Positions 1-7,997 are shown, numbered from the stretch's first letter. The stretch is DNA of 61,967 bases from Salinactinospora qingdaonensis (GCF_039539445.1 NZ_BAABDD010000028.1:1-61967); one strand, 5' to 3'. Program-made: numbers and translations. The notes: generated by a model from the sequence alone, not told the origin.

Positions 1-111
1 GATGACGATGCCCGGGGTGGTCACCACCGGCGTCGCGAACCGCACCGCCTGAGCCGGAACCGGAGCCGTGGGTTGGGGTTGCTGCTCACCCGGCCGGGGG
101 TTGCGCCACAT
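1..111 (-). CDS. N-terminal 37 codons of an unidentified AICE protein (partial)
   Basis: An open frame starts at an ATG at 109-111 that overlaps the TGA stop of the upstream gene (TGATG), the usual sign of translational coupling. It runs off the left edge. The visible part is Pro/Gln/Ala-rich with no recognisable domain. By position it could be a transfer or membrane protein of the element, possibly the FtsK-like translocase, but nothing in 37 residues proves that. Confidence 0.5.
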   Translation of the reverse strand, partial: MWRNPRPGEQQPQPTAPVPAQAVRFATPVVTTPGIVI

Positions 112-359
112 CAGCGCTCACCCCCGATCCGAGCCCGCTTAGCGTTGGCCACCGCGCGGGCGTTGTCGGCCACCGCACGCGACTCGCCATCGCCGCGCTG
201 GACGGCGAGGGCTTCCATCACCTCGGCTTTGATCTCGAACAGGGCGGCATCCTCGCCGGGATCGACCGGGGCCAGCAGCGGACGCTCGAAACGTTCCCGC
301 AGCAGCTCCACAAACGCGCTCACCTCACGGGTGAGCGAGCGCTGATCTCCACAGGACAT
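111..359 (-). CDS. Small hypothetical AICE protein (82 aa)
   Basis: An acidic, helix-rich protein with an Arg/Glu-rich first half and an Ala-rich C-terminus, without Cys or membrane segments. An AGAGG sequence lies about 13 nt upstream of the ATG. It sits in the leftward run of element genes, downstream of the Pra-like gene, and its stop overlaps the next start. I do not recognise a family; similar small proteins of unknown function are common in AICEs. Confidence 0.6.
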   Translation of the reverse strand: MSCGDQRSLTREVSAFVELLRERFERPLLAPVDPGEDAALFEIKAEVMEALAVQRGDGESRAVADNARAVANAKRARIGGER

Positions 360-460
360 AAGCTAGACACACCTCTTCCACGAGTTTTCGCAGGACTGGG
401 GAGAGTCAGGGGCGGCCCTACGGTGTTGCAGCACCCAGGCCGCCCCGCAGAAACACAGGG

Positions 461-877
461 TCAGGCCGCATCCTTGGCCGCAGAGGAGGGCGCAGAGCCC
501 TTGCGCCCCGCAGCACCGGGCGTCTTCACCCCGGCAGCGCGCAGCGAATAGGCCACCCGGGGACGACGGCCCGACTCATCGACGTAGGGCATGACCGCCA
601 TCCCCTCAAACTCCACCGGGCGAAACGGCAGCCCCGAGACCTCATCGGGCAACGTCGGACAATGCTCCGCAGCGACCTTGACCTTGACGCTCTTGGCCTT
701 ACCCCGCGCATTGGGGTCAGCGTCGATCACATCCACCGCCCACAGCGGCAACCCCGAGTCCTTATCCGTCTGGGGCCGCTTGGTCTCAAAATCGGTAATC
801 GCCTCCACACCCAACGCAAAAGCGCCATGGGGGAACACCGTCGCGAACGCGACGGGTAGCGCGCCCTGGATTGCCAT
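461..877 (-). CDS. Pra-like activator of element replication, integration and excision
   Basis: This 138-residue protein matches my memory of the family annotated as plasmid replication, integration and excision activator. It begins MAIQ, then has FPHGAF near residue 20, GLPLWAVDVIDADP mid-protein and PFRPVEFEG further on, ending in an Ala/Lys-rich tail. Pra of pSAM2 switches on rep, xis and int. I chose the ATG at 877 over the one at 892 because GAGGAG lies 7 nt before it. The neighbouring upstream GntR gene would be its repressor by analogy with KorSA. Function is inferred from family resemblance and context; no catalytic motif is expected. Confidence 0.65.
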   Translation of the reverse strand: MAIQGALPVAFATVFPHGAFALGVEAITDFETKRPQTDKDSGLPLWAVDVIDADPNARGKAKSVKVKVAAEHCPTLPDEVSGLPFRPVEFEGMAVMPYVDESGRRPRVAYSLRAAGVKTPGAAGRKGSAPSSAAKDAA

Positions 878-910
878 AGGAAAACTCCTCAACGTTTCAA
901 ACGCTCGACT

Positions 911-975
911 ACTCGTTCGGTCGAGTGTTTACAAAGATAGCCGACTCAACTCGTGCAGACAAGTGGTTGAGTCGG
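911..975. promoter_or_regulatory. Inverted repeats between the GntR gene and the Pra-like gene
   Basis: Two symmetric sites occupy this gap: ACTCG-N6-CGAGT at 911-926, and CCGACTCAAC at 941-950 paired with GTTGAGTCGG at 966-975 (perfect 10-bp arms, 15-nt spacer). The first is well placed for an operator of the Pra-like gene. The second could instead be a terminator hairpin of the GntR gene. There is no experimental basis for either role. Confidence 0.45.
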
Positions 976-991
976 CGGTGGATGGTGGCCG

Positions 992-1723
992 TCAGGAGGC
1001 CGGGTAGCTGTCTTCGAGGTCGTGCAGGTCACCGGGGAGCACCACGTCGGCCACCGCGATGACGTTCTCAGAGGCATCCAGGATGCTGGCGATGATGCCC
1101 AGCACCGGAGTACCGGCATCCAGGCGGAGTAGCTCCCGCTCGTGTTCGGTGGCCAGACGCGCGGAGAGGCGTTCACAGATACGCGCGGGCCGCAGTTGTT
1201 TGACCGCCTGGAGATGTTCACGCACCCCGATACCGATGAGGGGAGCCTCGGCCAGATCGGTACCCGTAGCCACATCGAGCGGGAACCACAGCGTCACCAG
1301 TTCGCTGGGAGAGTCGTCATCGACGACGAGACGTTGGCGCATGATGGCCGGGGAGTTCTCCGGCAGCTTCAACGCCTCGGCGATTCCCGCCGGAGCGCTC
1401 GCGCGCCCAGTACTGGTGATGGTGTGAGTGGTGGGATTCTCCGGCGCGTCGAAGGCGCTTCCCCCTTCGTGGGAGCGCTCAGCCGACTTCTCGGGTACCC
1501 CTTTGACGAAGGAGCCCCGCCCGTGCTCACGTTCGATCCAGCCTTGCATACTCAAGATCTGCAAGGCCCGCACGACGGTACTGCGCCCCGATCCGAACTC
1601 ACGCACCATGCGCGACTCCGAGGGCAACATCTCGCCCACGGGATAGGTGCCGTCCTCGATACGCGCTTGGATCGCTTGCACGATCTGGGCGTACTTGGGC
1701 GGCGTGAACTCCAGATTCGACAT
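992..1723 (-). CDS. GntR-family transcriptional regulator with UTRA domain (KorSA-like)
   Basis: The N-terminus carries a GntR winged helix (about residues 1-75, with PPKYAQIVQAI and the GEMLPSESRM segment). A UTRA-type ligand domain follows (about 105-240, around LVVDDDSPSELVTLWFPLD). Such HutC-subfamily repressors control transfer and excision genes in AICEs; KorSA of pSAM2 represses pra. The ATG at 1723 fits the usual SNLEF start; a 15-codon extension to 1768 is possible. It lies directly upstream of the Pra-like gene on the same strand. This is one of two GntR/UTRA regulators in the element. Confidence 0.8.
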   Translation of the reverse strand: MSNLEFTPPKYAQIVQAIQARIEDGTYPVGEMLPSESRMVREFGSGRSTVVRALQILSMQGWIEREHGRGSFVKGVPEKSAERSHEGGSAFDAPENPTTHTITSTGRASAPAGIAEALKLPENSPAIMRQRLVVDDDSPSELVTLWFPLDVATGTDLAEAPLIGIGVREHLQAVKQLRPARICERLSARLATEHERELLRLDAGTPVLGIIASILDASENVIAVADVVLPGDLHDLEDSYPAS

Positions 1724-1964
1724 GAACAACCGTCCGGTGACTCTAGTACTCGTCTGGTCAAGCAGCATACGTGCGTCGCTCTGCCTTTGTCATGACGGTG
1801 CGTACCGTCCGTACAAAGACACGCTGGCGTAGGAGTATCTGCGGGGAGGACACCTGAAGCAGGGGCAGTGGCCCCCTCCCGACCCGGTTCGTAGGCCGAG
1901 GCCACTGCCCCCAAGCGCGACCGGTGGGAAGGCCGTTACCCGGGCTCCCGACCGCGCCTCCCTG

Positions 1965-2249
1965 TCACGTCACCGGAGGCGTACCGCTCCAGAACGTGCC
2001 GTCACGAAGATCGTTGAGCATGTCCGAGACCCACGGCTGGGACAACAGGGAGCGCCCCACCCGCGCGGGAGGGTCTTCAAGCTGACCGACGAAGGTCTCC
2101 ACATCGGGCTCAACGAGGGTGGGCGCATGCGGCACGTCACGATCAACGGCTGTTGCGACCCACAGATGCTGGGTACGCCGAATCGTCCAATGGTCGCCAT
2201 AGTGCGTGCGCAGCAGCTCCAACAGAGGATCGTGCCCGCCGCTCATCAC
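1965..2249 (-). CDS. Small hypothetical AICE protein (94 aa)
   Basis: The protein begins with LLELLRTHYGDHWTIRR followed by a Trp/Val segment, resembling short AICE proteins of unknown function that start with a Leu-rich helix and a W-x-I/F-x-R motif. Its start overlaps the end of the next upstream gene (stop codon at 2246), so the two are probably translationally coupled; an ATG one codon in (2246) is an alternative. No transmembrane segment or metal site is visible. Confidence 0.6.
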   Translation of the reverse strand: MMSGGHDPLLELLRTHYGDHWTIRRTQHLWVATAVDRDVPHAPTLVEPDVETFVGQLEDPPARVGRSLLSQPWVSDMLNDLRDGTFWSGTPPVT

Positions 2250-2638
2250 AGCGCCCCCGACCCCGCCAAGGCCGGCAGGGACGCCCGGGAACGCTCCTGA
2301 CGTCGCGCGCGTTCGTCGGCTTCCTGCTCACGGACACGGCGCTCATGGGCAAGGACGTAGGGCCGGACATAGGAGGGAACGGTCTCGCGCCGTCGAGCAC
2401 GGCGAGGCCGCTGCAACGGTACGTGGGACTCTTCAGCCGGCGTTGACCAGGCGGCGGACGGTCGCCGCCCCGAGGGAAGGCGCCACGACACCTTCCCGCC
2501 CGTTTCAGCCCCCACGGTGCGCCCGTGAGGGGAGGAATGCAGTTGTTCCGGGGCGTCGCCGAGTCTCAGCGTCGCCCCGGGAGGTGGGGGGAGAAATCGC
2601 AGCATCCACGCCCGGAATCGGGCGATAGGGTTTCTCAT
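2246..2638 (-). CDS. Hypothetical basic AICE protein (130 aa)
   Basis: A short hydrophobic/Arg-rich N-terminus is followed by a disordered middle. Near residues 88-110 it has the segment VRPYVLAHERR with a charged helix (REQEADERARRQ). This PYV-x-AHE pattern recurs, as I recall, in small proteins of Streptomyces integrative elements. Function unknown. AGCAGG lies 6-8 nt before the ATG. It overlaps the following gene by 4 bp and so belongs to a leftward operon. Confidence 0.6.
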   Translation of the reverse strand: MRNPIARFRAWMLRFLPPPPGATLRLGDAPEQLHSSPHGRTVGAETGGKVSWRLPSGRRPSAAWSTPAEESHVPLQRPRRARRRETVPSYVRPYVLAHERRVREQEADERARRQERSRASLPALAGSGAL

Positions 2639-2754
2639 GTCAGCCTGCTTTCACCAGGTTGGCCATGCCCCCGGACGCCGGCCCGCGTCGCGGGGGTCCA
2701 GAACAGGTGGACCGATCGGCGTTCCAGCCGAGCCCACAGGGGTTGGGATGACAG

Positions 2755-2940
2755 TCACGGATGCACGTCTTGGCGGCTCACCCCAACTCCGCCGCATGCC
2801 GTGCAGACGACGGCGCGCGCGTGCGACCTCTGCGCGGCGCCCGAACGGACGATGAGCAGTCGCCGCGAGCGGAGTGTCTTGTAACCACGCCCCCGGCAGG
2901 CCCTGCATGGCTGTTGCGCGGGTACAGCCCCGGAATCCAA
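2755..2940 (-). CDS. Small CxxCxGxG zinc-finger protein (61 aa)
   Basis: Two DnaJ-like half fingers are visible: CRACRGRG near residue 12 and CTACGGVG near residue 46, a pattern expected to bind one zinc ion. Short proteins of this design are common cargo of actinobacterial integrative elements; their role is unknown. The start is uncertain: this frame uses TTG at 2940 with a G-rich sequence upstream. An overlapping 98-codon frame (2651-2947) lacks the paired CxxC motifs and was set aside. The gene is first in the leftward run after the operator region at 3036-3115. Confidence 0.6.
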   Translation of the reverse strand: MDSGAVPAQQPCRACRGRGYKTLRSRRLLIVRSGAAQRSHARAVVCTACGGVGVSRQDVHP

Positions 2941-3035
2941 GAAGCACGCCCCTTCACGACCGCGCGGTGATTCTTCGCCGCGAACGCCAACGTCAACCCG
3001 CTTGTGTCCGTCGAGAAATCGACACAGCGAACACA

Positions 3036-3115
3036 GCTCATATAGATGAGCCCTTCACAGGCACTCATGTATATAAGCACTGCACAACAAGAGTGGCCTA
3101 CTTATATACATGAGT
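3036..3115. promoter_or_regulatory. Operator cluster with tandem inverted TATATACATGAG sites
   Basis: ACTCATGTATATAAG at 3063-3077 is repeated exactly, inverted, as CTTATATACATGAGT at 3101-3115. A related near-palindrome, GCTCATATAGATGAGC, lies at 3036-3051. These AT-rich sites stand out in high-GC DNA. They sit between the leftward small-gene run and the leftward GntR gene, with a matching half site before the Nudix gene (about 3969-3978). This is the arrangement expected of binding sites for one of the element's GntR repressors. Which regulator binds is an inference. Confidence 0.65.
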
Positions 3116-3161
3116 CAACCCGGTTGGCGAAGAATCTCGACAGGTAGCCAGCCCGGGGACG

Positions 3162-3941
3162 TCAGTCCGTGGCCGGGATGCGGTAGTCCAAAACGAACTG
3201 GTCAGCAGCCATGATCGTGTCGCAGACCTCAACGACCCGCCCGGTGACGGTGACAGCGTTGCGCGTCAAGTGGATGATCGGCGACCCCGGGCTGAGGGCC
3301 AGCGCGGTGGTTTCCTGCTTGGTGGCGATACGCGCCCGTACCGTCTCGGTGTACTCCAAGAACTCATGACCATGCTCTTCGAGTCTGGCGTAGATACCGC
3401 CGCCACCGGGGTTGTCCTCGAACAACTCGGGGATGTCGCGCGCCACGTCCCACGGCAGGTACGACGTCGCCTCTTCGGTCGGCGTGCCGTCACTGAAGTA
3501 CAGCCGTCGCCGCGCCAGCACCTTGGCGTTCTCTTCGACCGCGAGCCGGTCTGCGATCTCCGGTGGAGCAGCCACCGGACCCACCGAGAGCACTTGCACC
3601 GTCGCCTTCACCCCGGCCTGTTCCGTCTCGGCGATGTAGGCGGCCTTGCCCGCGCGACGATGCGAACGCCGGAACCGATCCGAGGACTTCCGGCTCACCG
3701 GAGGACGCGACTTCACGAACGAGCCCTTGCCCTGATACGTCACCACCAAGCTCGCGGCACGCAGCTCAGCGACAGCCTTGCGCACCGTCCCCGAGGACAC
3801 GCCGTAGCGCTCCATCAGCTCGGCTTCACTGGGCAGCTCTTCAGCAGGGGCCAACCGCCCGTTCTTGATCTGTTCTTCGAGGTCGTCAGCGATTTGCAGG
3901 TACATGGGTTTCGCCGACTTCGCCCCTGCTGTGCTCGCCAT
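3162..3941 (-). CDS. GntR-family regulator with UTRA domain (second KorSA-like repressor)
   Basis: A 259-residue protein. The winged-helix domain (about residues 10-80, PMYLQIADDLEEQI, LPSEAELMERYGVS) includes the recognition helix SSGTVRKAVAEL. A basic linker (RKSSDRFRRSHRR) and a UTRA domain (about 95-255) follow. It is divergent from the Nudix gene with only about 30 bp between the starts. That gap includes a TACATGAGT half site matching the 3063-3115 repeats, so autoregulation and joint control of both genes are plausible. In pSAM2 the KorSA and Pif functions similarly restrain transfer. Confidence 0.82.
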   Translation of the reverse strand: MASTAGAKSAKPMYLQIADDLEEQIKNGRLAPAEELPSEAELMERYGVSSGTVRKAVAELRAASLVVTYQGKGSFVKSRPPVSRKSSDRFRRSHRRAGKAAYIAETEQAGVKATVQVLSVGPVAAPPEIADRLAVEENAKVLARRRLYFSDGTPTEEATSYLPWDVARDIPELFEDNPGGGGIYARLEEHGHEFLEYTETVRARIATKQETTALALSPGSPIIHLTRNAVTVTGRVVEVCDTIMAADQFVLDYRIPATD

Positions 3942-3971
3942 AGTCCTTCACTTCCTTCTATGCTCCTGTAC

Positions 3972-4427
3972 ATGAGTAACAATGCCCGAGATGGCCAGTC
4001 AACGCCACTGCATTCGGTATCCGTGGCCGGAGCGGTCATCCGGGAGGACGGCCGACTCTTGGCGATCCGCCGCACCGACAACGGCACCTGGGAACTCCCC
4101 GGCGGCATCCTCGAACTCGACGAGCTACCCGAGGACGGCGTACGCCGCGAGGTCTGGGAAGAAACCGGAATCCACGTCGAGGTGGACCAACTCACCGGCG
4201 TCTACAAGAACACCACCCGCGGCATCGTCGCTCTGGTCTTTCGCTGCAAACCATCCGGAGGCACCGAACGCCCCTCCGCAGAGTCCAGCGCCGTCGAATG
4301 GCTCACCCCCGACCAGATCACCCAACGCATGAACCAGGTCTACGCCATCCGACTCTTAGACGCCCTCGACACCAACACCCCCCACGTCCGCACCCACGAC
4401 GGCACACACCTCATCCAGACAAAGTGA
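3972..4427 (+). CDS. Nudix hydrolase, Pif-like
   Basis: The Nudix box is clear, running from GILELDELPEDG through REVWEETGI (GX5EX7REUXEEXGU, with one Gly displaced). A beta-strand start (SVAGAVIREDGRLLAIRR) precedes it. Length is 151 residues from ATG 3972 or 155 from ATG 3960; neither has a good ribosome site, and the frame stays open far upstream as antisense to the GntR gene. Nudix enzymes hydrolyse nucleoside diphosphates linked to another moiety. In pSAM2 the Nudix protein Pif blocks transfer into cells already carrying the element. That role here is inferred from context. Confidence 0.8.
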   Translation: MSNNARDGQSTPLHSVSVAGAVIREDGRLLAIRRTDNGTWELPGGILELDELPEDGVRREVWEETGIHVEVDQLTGVYKNTTRGIVALVFRCKPSGGTERPSAESSAVEWLTPDQITQRMNQVYAIRLLDALDTNTPHVRTHDGTHLIQTK

Positions 4428-4524
4428 CCCTGCTAGGCAACTGAAGGAGAGCACGCCCCAAGTCGCAGCGTTGCCGAATTGGGCTATGTGGGATCAAGGC
4501 GCCGGCGCTTCGCGCCGACGCACC

Positions 4525-4589
4525 CGCCCTGCGGGGGTGCGCCCGGGCTGCGGGCTGCCGCCCGGTCCCGAGCGCACCCCCGCAGGGCG
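4525..4589. repeat. Perfect 18-bp inverted repeat downstream of the Nudix gene
   Basis: CGCCCTGCGGGGGTGCGC at 4525-4542 is matched by its exact reverse complement at 4572-4589, with a GC-rich 29-nt spacer. It lies about 100 bp after the Nudix stop, so it may be a terminator without a T-tract, or a structural site of the element near its end. Confidence 0.5.
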
Positions 4590-5100
4590 ACCAAGGACGG
4601 AAGACAAGAGGCGCCACCGATTCGCCGGCAGCGCCCATGAGGCAGAAAGGCACGCCCCACAGCGTCGAGTAGGCCCCAGCAGTGTCGCACCGTCCGCTCC
4701 CACAGGTCCCATGGTTACTCGTGTCCTGGGTCCCGTGGCACACGATCGCGCGACCCTGTCTGTCTATAGTCACCGACTCCAGCGCGATCGAGCCCCACGG
4801 ACCGGAAACCGTGGTTGCTCGCTCCCATGGTTGGGCACGATGGTTGAACCCCCTTACCGAGTGCGCCACCGCTTGGGTTGCCGGGAGCGTGGGTTCGCGT
4901 GGTTGGGGGTGTGGCCCGCGTGTAGAGCGGTCCCGCCTTCGCGGAGGGGGCGGTGGGAGGGCGCGCGAGGCGATGCACATTCATTGCACACGGCCCCGGG
5001 AAACCGTGGGAAGCCGTAGGAACCGGTGAGGGGACGCGATCCAGGTCAGATGTGGTGTCCGTGGGTTCTCGCAGGGCCGCGCCCCGGTTTCGAGGTAACG

Positions 5101-5132
5101 GCAGGTTAGGGGTTCAAATCCCCTCGCCGGCT
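5101..5132 (+). repeat. 3' tRNA fragment, probable attR
   Basis: The sequence forms a tRNA T-arm: stem AGGGG (5108-5112), loop TTCAAAT (5113-5119), stem CCCCT (5120-5124). Then come CGCCGGC, which would be the 3' strand of an acceptor stem, and T as discriminator at 5132. No matching GCCGGCG 5' strand, D-arm or anticodon arm lies in the preceding 75 bp. A truncated tRNA at the edge of an element is the standard footprint of site-specific integration. The intact tRNA gene should be at the other end, outside the window. Confidence 0.65.
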
Positions 5133-5679
5133 CTCACAGTCTCTCACCTGGGGAAAAGCTGAAGCGACAGCTGGAATCCGCAGGCTACACCGCTCTTAGA
5201 GCAGCCGCTTGACGCAGGCGGGCCGTTCCAAAGCCCTTTCCAGGTACGGCCGTGGCCTCACGTCGCTCGCCCTCCGACGTTCAGTCCTTCGTTTGCCACC
5301 TGCGCTTCCCGGGCCGCGGCGTGCCCTGCGCTGGGAGTCGGGCGCGCTAGGTCACCCTGGCTTCCGGGCCCCGCCGAGGATCGGCCGGCGGCTCGGAACA
5401 CCTGACGGCCACCCTTCCTCAAAGTTCTCCAATGCCCCAAACACCACAAAAGCGGGCAACACGGTGAAATTGGGTTAGCTTTCTCCGCGTGCCCCATGTG
5501 GCCGACCGTGGGCGGTGGCGGTGGCGCCCGCCCGCTACCTTCCGTGCCTCGCGCCCTGGTATGCCATAGCGTTCTCTGTAGCGGATATCCGGAATTCGGG
5601 CATTCATTCCTCGCAGGTGACAGTCCAGACACGGACGGGTACCGGCGAAAGTGGGGGCAATTACGCGAGGAGGGGGCAC

Positions 5680-6702
5680 GTGCGCGACGGAGATTGGGTG
5701 ACGCAGACAGGGACAGAGATCCGAGGCGTCTTGAAGGTCATGGTCGATGCGGGGTGGCTGCCGGGAGGGGCGGCCGTCGTCGGCACCGACGGTATGTGGG
5801 AGTTCGTGACGGTGGGCTCGCTGGCACTGGAGTGTGGCGACGCTGTCCCGGCTCCGGACGTCCATTACGACACCGCCAGTTTGACGAAGGTCATGGCTAC
5901 CTGGCCGCTCATCGGCCAAGCCATAGCAGGGGGCGCGCTCCACCTGGATGTCCCCGTCGGCGAGTACGTTCCCGGCGGCCCCTATCCCGGGGGATCGGTG
6001 ACGATTCGCCAGATCCTCACGCACACCTCCCGGATGAGCCCCGTCATTTGGTTGGAGCGCTACGTCGGAACCGGCCAGGATCTGGCCGAGGCGCTTCTGT
6101 CCGAGCCGCTGGAGGAAGAGGGCTACCGCTACATCGACCACGGCTTCATCCTGCTGGGGCTCCTGTTGGAACGTGTGCTCGGCGATCCGCTGGACCACCT
6201 CGCCGCCGACCTGTGGACTTCCGTGGGCATGCCGGCGACCACCTACGGGCCGCTACCGCGCAGCCGCAACGTCGCCCCCACCGAACGTCGCATCGCCGGG
6301 GCAGCGCCCACGTGGGGCGTGGTCCACGACGAGGCAGCGGCTCTCATGGGGGGCGTCGCCGGCCACGCCGGAGTGTTCACCACCGTCACCGACCTGGGCT
6401 CCTACGCTCGCGAACTGCTGCGCATCCACGCCGGCGGCGACAGCCACGACCCCATGACCCAATACCTGCGGGAGAGTTGGCGCGGCTACGTCAACGCCGG
6501 GGATCACTGCTCGCGTGGTCTAGCGTGGCTGGTCAGCGATGACGGGGTCGTGTACCACAACGGCTACACCGGTACCAGCCTGTTCCTGCACCCGCAGACG
6601 GGCCGCTACGTCGGCCTGTTGACCAACGCCGTGCACAATGGGCGCCGCCGCCCGGGACTGCTCGACCTTAGAACGGTCGCACACGCCGCGTTCGCCGCCT
6701 AG
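5680..6702 (+). CDS. Serine hydrolase of the beta-lactamase/class C (PBP4-like) family
   Basis: A 340-residue enzyme with the SxxK nucleophile motif in DTASLTKVMAT (Ser and Lys). A Tyr-based second motif lies at YIDHGFILLG (Y-x-N/D-type), and a Gly-rich third motif at HNGYTGTSLF takes the place of KTG. The family includes D-Ala-D-Ala peptidases and esterases; the substrate cannot be told. I chose the GTG at 5680 because GAGGAGGGGG lies just before it; the open frame continues upstream without support. No signal peptide is evident from this start, so it may be cytoplasmic. It is the first gene of the chromosome flank. Confidence 0.8.
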   Translation: MRDGDWVTQTGTEIRGVLKVMVDAGWLPGGAAVVGTDGMWEFVTVGSLALECGDAVPAPDVHYDTASLTKVMATWPLIGQAIAGGALHLDVPVGEYVPGGPYPGGSVTIRQILTHTSRMSPVIWLERYVGTGQDLAEALLSEPLEEEGYRYIDHGFILLGLLLERVLGDPLDHLAADLWTSVGMPATTYGPLPRSRNVAPTERRIAGAAPTWGVVHDEAAALMGGVAGHAGVFTTVTDLGSYARELLRIHAGGDSHDPMTQYLRESWRGYVNAGDHCSRGLAWLVSDDGVVYHNGYTGTSLFLHPQTGRYVGLLTNAVHNGRRRPGLLDLRTVAHAAFAA

Positions 6703-6737
6703 CGGCACCCGCGCCGCGGCTACCGGGCGGCCCCACG

Positions 6738-7997
6738 TCACCGCGCGCGGTGGTTCAGCGGTTCCTCGGCGGACCCCTGGTCTGGCAGGTTGTAGGGGTT
6801 GGCCATACGGCGCTGCAACGTGCGCCCGCCGATCACCGCTGCTACGAGGAGGACACCGGCGAAGCCGATCCCGGCCCATAGGGTCCAGCCCGCCCCCGTG
6901 AGCCCCTCGTCCTCGTTTTGCTGGGCCAGTTCCGGGTCGAAGGCGGGCTGGTCAGCGGCGAGCTTGCCGGCGGCTTCGAGCGCGTAGCTGGCGTTGACCG
7001 TGCCTGAGGCCGTCAGCTCCAGGGGGGCGGTGTCCGGAGAGCTGGCCTGCTGAGGCTCCTTCGAGGCCACGAGGGCGTCTTTGACCTGATCCGGGCGTAG
7101 CTGAGGGTACTCCGAACGCACGAGAGCGGCCACCCCGGTCACCATGGCTGCCGCCGCATCCGTACCGCTGACATGCTCGTAGCCACCGCCGGTGGCCGTG
7201 GTGGCGATCTTTTCGGCTGGAGCGGGCAGCGAGGCGCCCACGAATGTGCTCGTGGTCCCGCTGGGCCGCATGCTCGGCCCGACAGGGCTGGCTGCGAGTA
7301 CGTTCTCGTAGGCCGCCGGATAGAAGGGGGTCTCCTCCCCGCTACCGCCGGCGATGATGACAACTCCGCGGCGGTTGGCGTACTCGACGGCCTCCCGCTC
7401 TACGGCGCTGGTTTCCCCGCCGTGGCCCAGCAGCGGGATGCTGACGATCTGGGCCCCTTCCCGGACCGCCTCGCGGATGCCGTTGGCCAACCATCGCTGC
7501 TGTTCCTCAGGGCCGGCCTGGCTCGCCTCGCTAGAGCTTCCGGGGTCGGCACCGACCCTGATCGACAAGATCTCGGCGTTGGGCGCCACGCCCATGACGC
7601 CGCCGGAGTGCTCCACGCCGTGGCCGTTGGCTGCGATGATGCCCGCCATTTTGGTGCCGTGGCCGCCATAGCCGGCCTCACCGGGCCTGGCGTCTTCCCC
7701 CGTGTAGTCGGGGCCGATCTCGATATTGCCCGCCAAGTCCGGGTGAGAGTCGTCGACACCGGTGTCCAGCAGGGCGACCGTGACCCCCCACCCCTCGGTG
7801 ATCTCCCATGCCTTAGGGGCGTCGACAGCTTCTAGGCCCCACTGCTGGTACCGCAAGTCCCCCGACGCTTCCGGGTCGGCCGCCGCGGAATCCACCCCTA
7901 TGCCGAGAGTGAGAGCGCCGGCCATGAGAGCCGCCGCGCACGCGCCACGTGCCCTGACCATATTGGCCGTCATCAACCGCGTGGCGTGCCGGGCCAT
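6738..7997 (-). CDS. Mycosin-like S8 family protein lacking the catalytic serine (predicted pseudoprotease)
   Basis: A 419-residue subtilisin-fold protein with an N-terminal signal peptide (about residues 15-41), the S8 domain (about 50-310) and a C-terminal membrane anchor (about 375-397). This is the layout of MycP proteases of type VII secretion. Asp78 (LLDTG) and His113 (GHGTKMAG) are present. The nucleophile motif reads SGTDAAAAMVTG, with Asp280 where GTS normally has Ser. The oxyanion region (AGGSGEE, about 216-222) lacks the usual Asn. Both losses suggest an inactive protein, perhaps structural. No ESX genes are nearby. It is convergent with the serine hydrolase. Confidence 0.82.
   Translation of the reverse strand: MARHATRLMTANMVRARGACAAALMAGALTLGIGVDSAAADPEASGDLRYQQWGLEAVDAPKAWEITEGWGVTVALLDTGVDDSHPDLAGNIEIGPDYTGEDARPGEAGYGGHGTKMAGIIAANGHGVEHSGGVMGVAPNAEILSIRVGADPGSSSEASQAGPEEQQRWLANGIREAVREGAQIVSIPLLGHGGETSAVEREAVEYANRRGVVIIAGGSGEETPFYPAAYENVLAASPVGPSMRPSGTTSTFVGASLPAPAEKIATTATGGGYEHVSGTDAAAAMVTGVAALVRSEYPQLRPDQVKDALVASKEPQQASSPDTAPLELTASGTVNASYALEAAGKLAADQPAFDPELAQQNEDEGLTGAGWTLWAGIGFAGVLLVAAVIGGRTLQRRMANPYNLPDQGSAEEPLNHRAR

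Larger units (their letters stand above)
1..5132. mobile_element. Right-hand part of an actinomycete integrative and conjugative element (AICE)
   Basis: Seven leftward small or regulatory genes, including a Pra-like protein and two GntR/UTRA regulators, are followed by a divergent Nudix gene. A 3' tRNA fragment with no 5' half lies about 700 bp beyond it. Pra, a GntR repressor (KorSA) and a Nudix immunity factor (Pif) are the control genes of pSAM2-type elements, and such elements integrate into 3' ends of tRNA genes. Integrase, excisionase, replication and TraB-type transfer genes are not in view and would lie left of position 1. The element call is an inference from gene content. The exact right boundary (5101-5132) depends on finding the matching attL. 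Confidence 0.7.
4428..5679. other. Gene-free stretch spanning the right end of the element
   Basis: No convincing coding sequence is present. It contains the 18-bp inverted repeat at 4525-4589, two GGAAACCGTGG direct repeats (4804 and 4999), the tRNA fragment at 5101-5132, and about 550 bp of flanking chromosome leading to the serine hydrolase. The 4.6-5.1 kb part could hold a transfer-initiation (clt/oriT) locus, but I see no diagnostic repeat array. Confidence 0.5.

Noticed and set aside
2651..2947. A 98-codon leftward frame overlapping the CxxCxGxG gene
   Set aside because: The alternative frame has two paired zinc-ligand motifs typical of AICE proteins, whereas this one has none.
5055..5132. 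A full tRNA gene
   Set aside because: Only the T-arm and acceptor 3' strand are present. No matching 5' acceptor strand, D-arm or anticodon arm can be found upstream.
5419..6198. A 259-codon leftward frame
   Set aside because: It is antisense to the serine hydrolase, which carries clear catalytic motifs.
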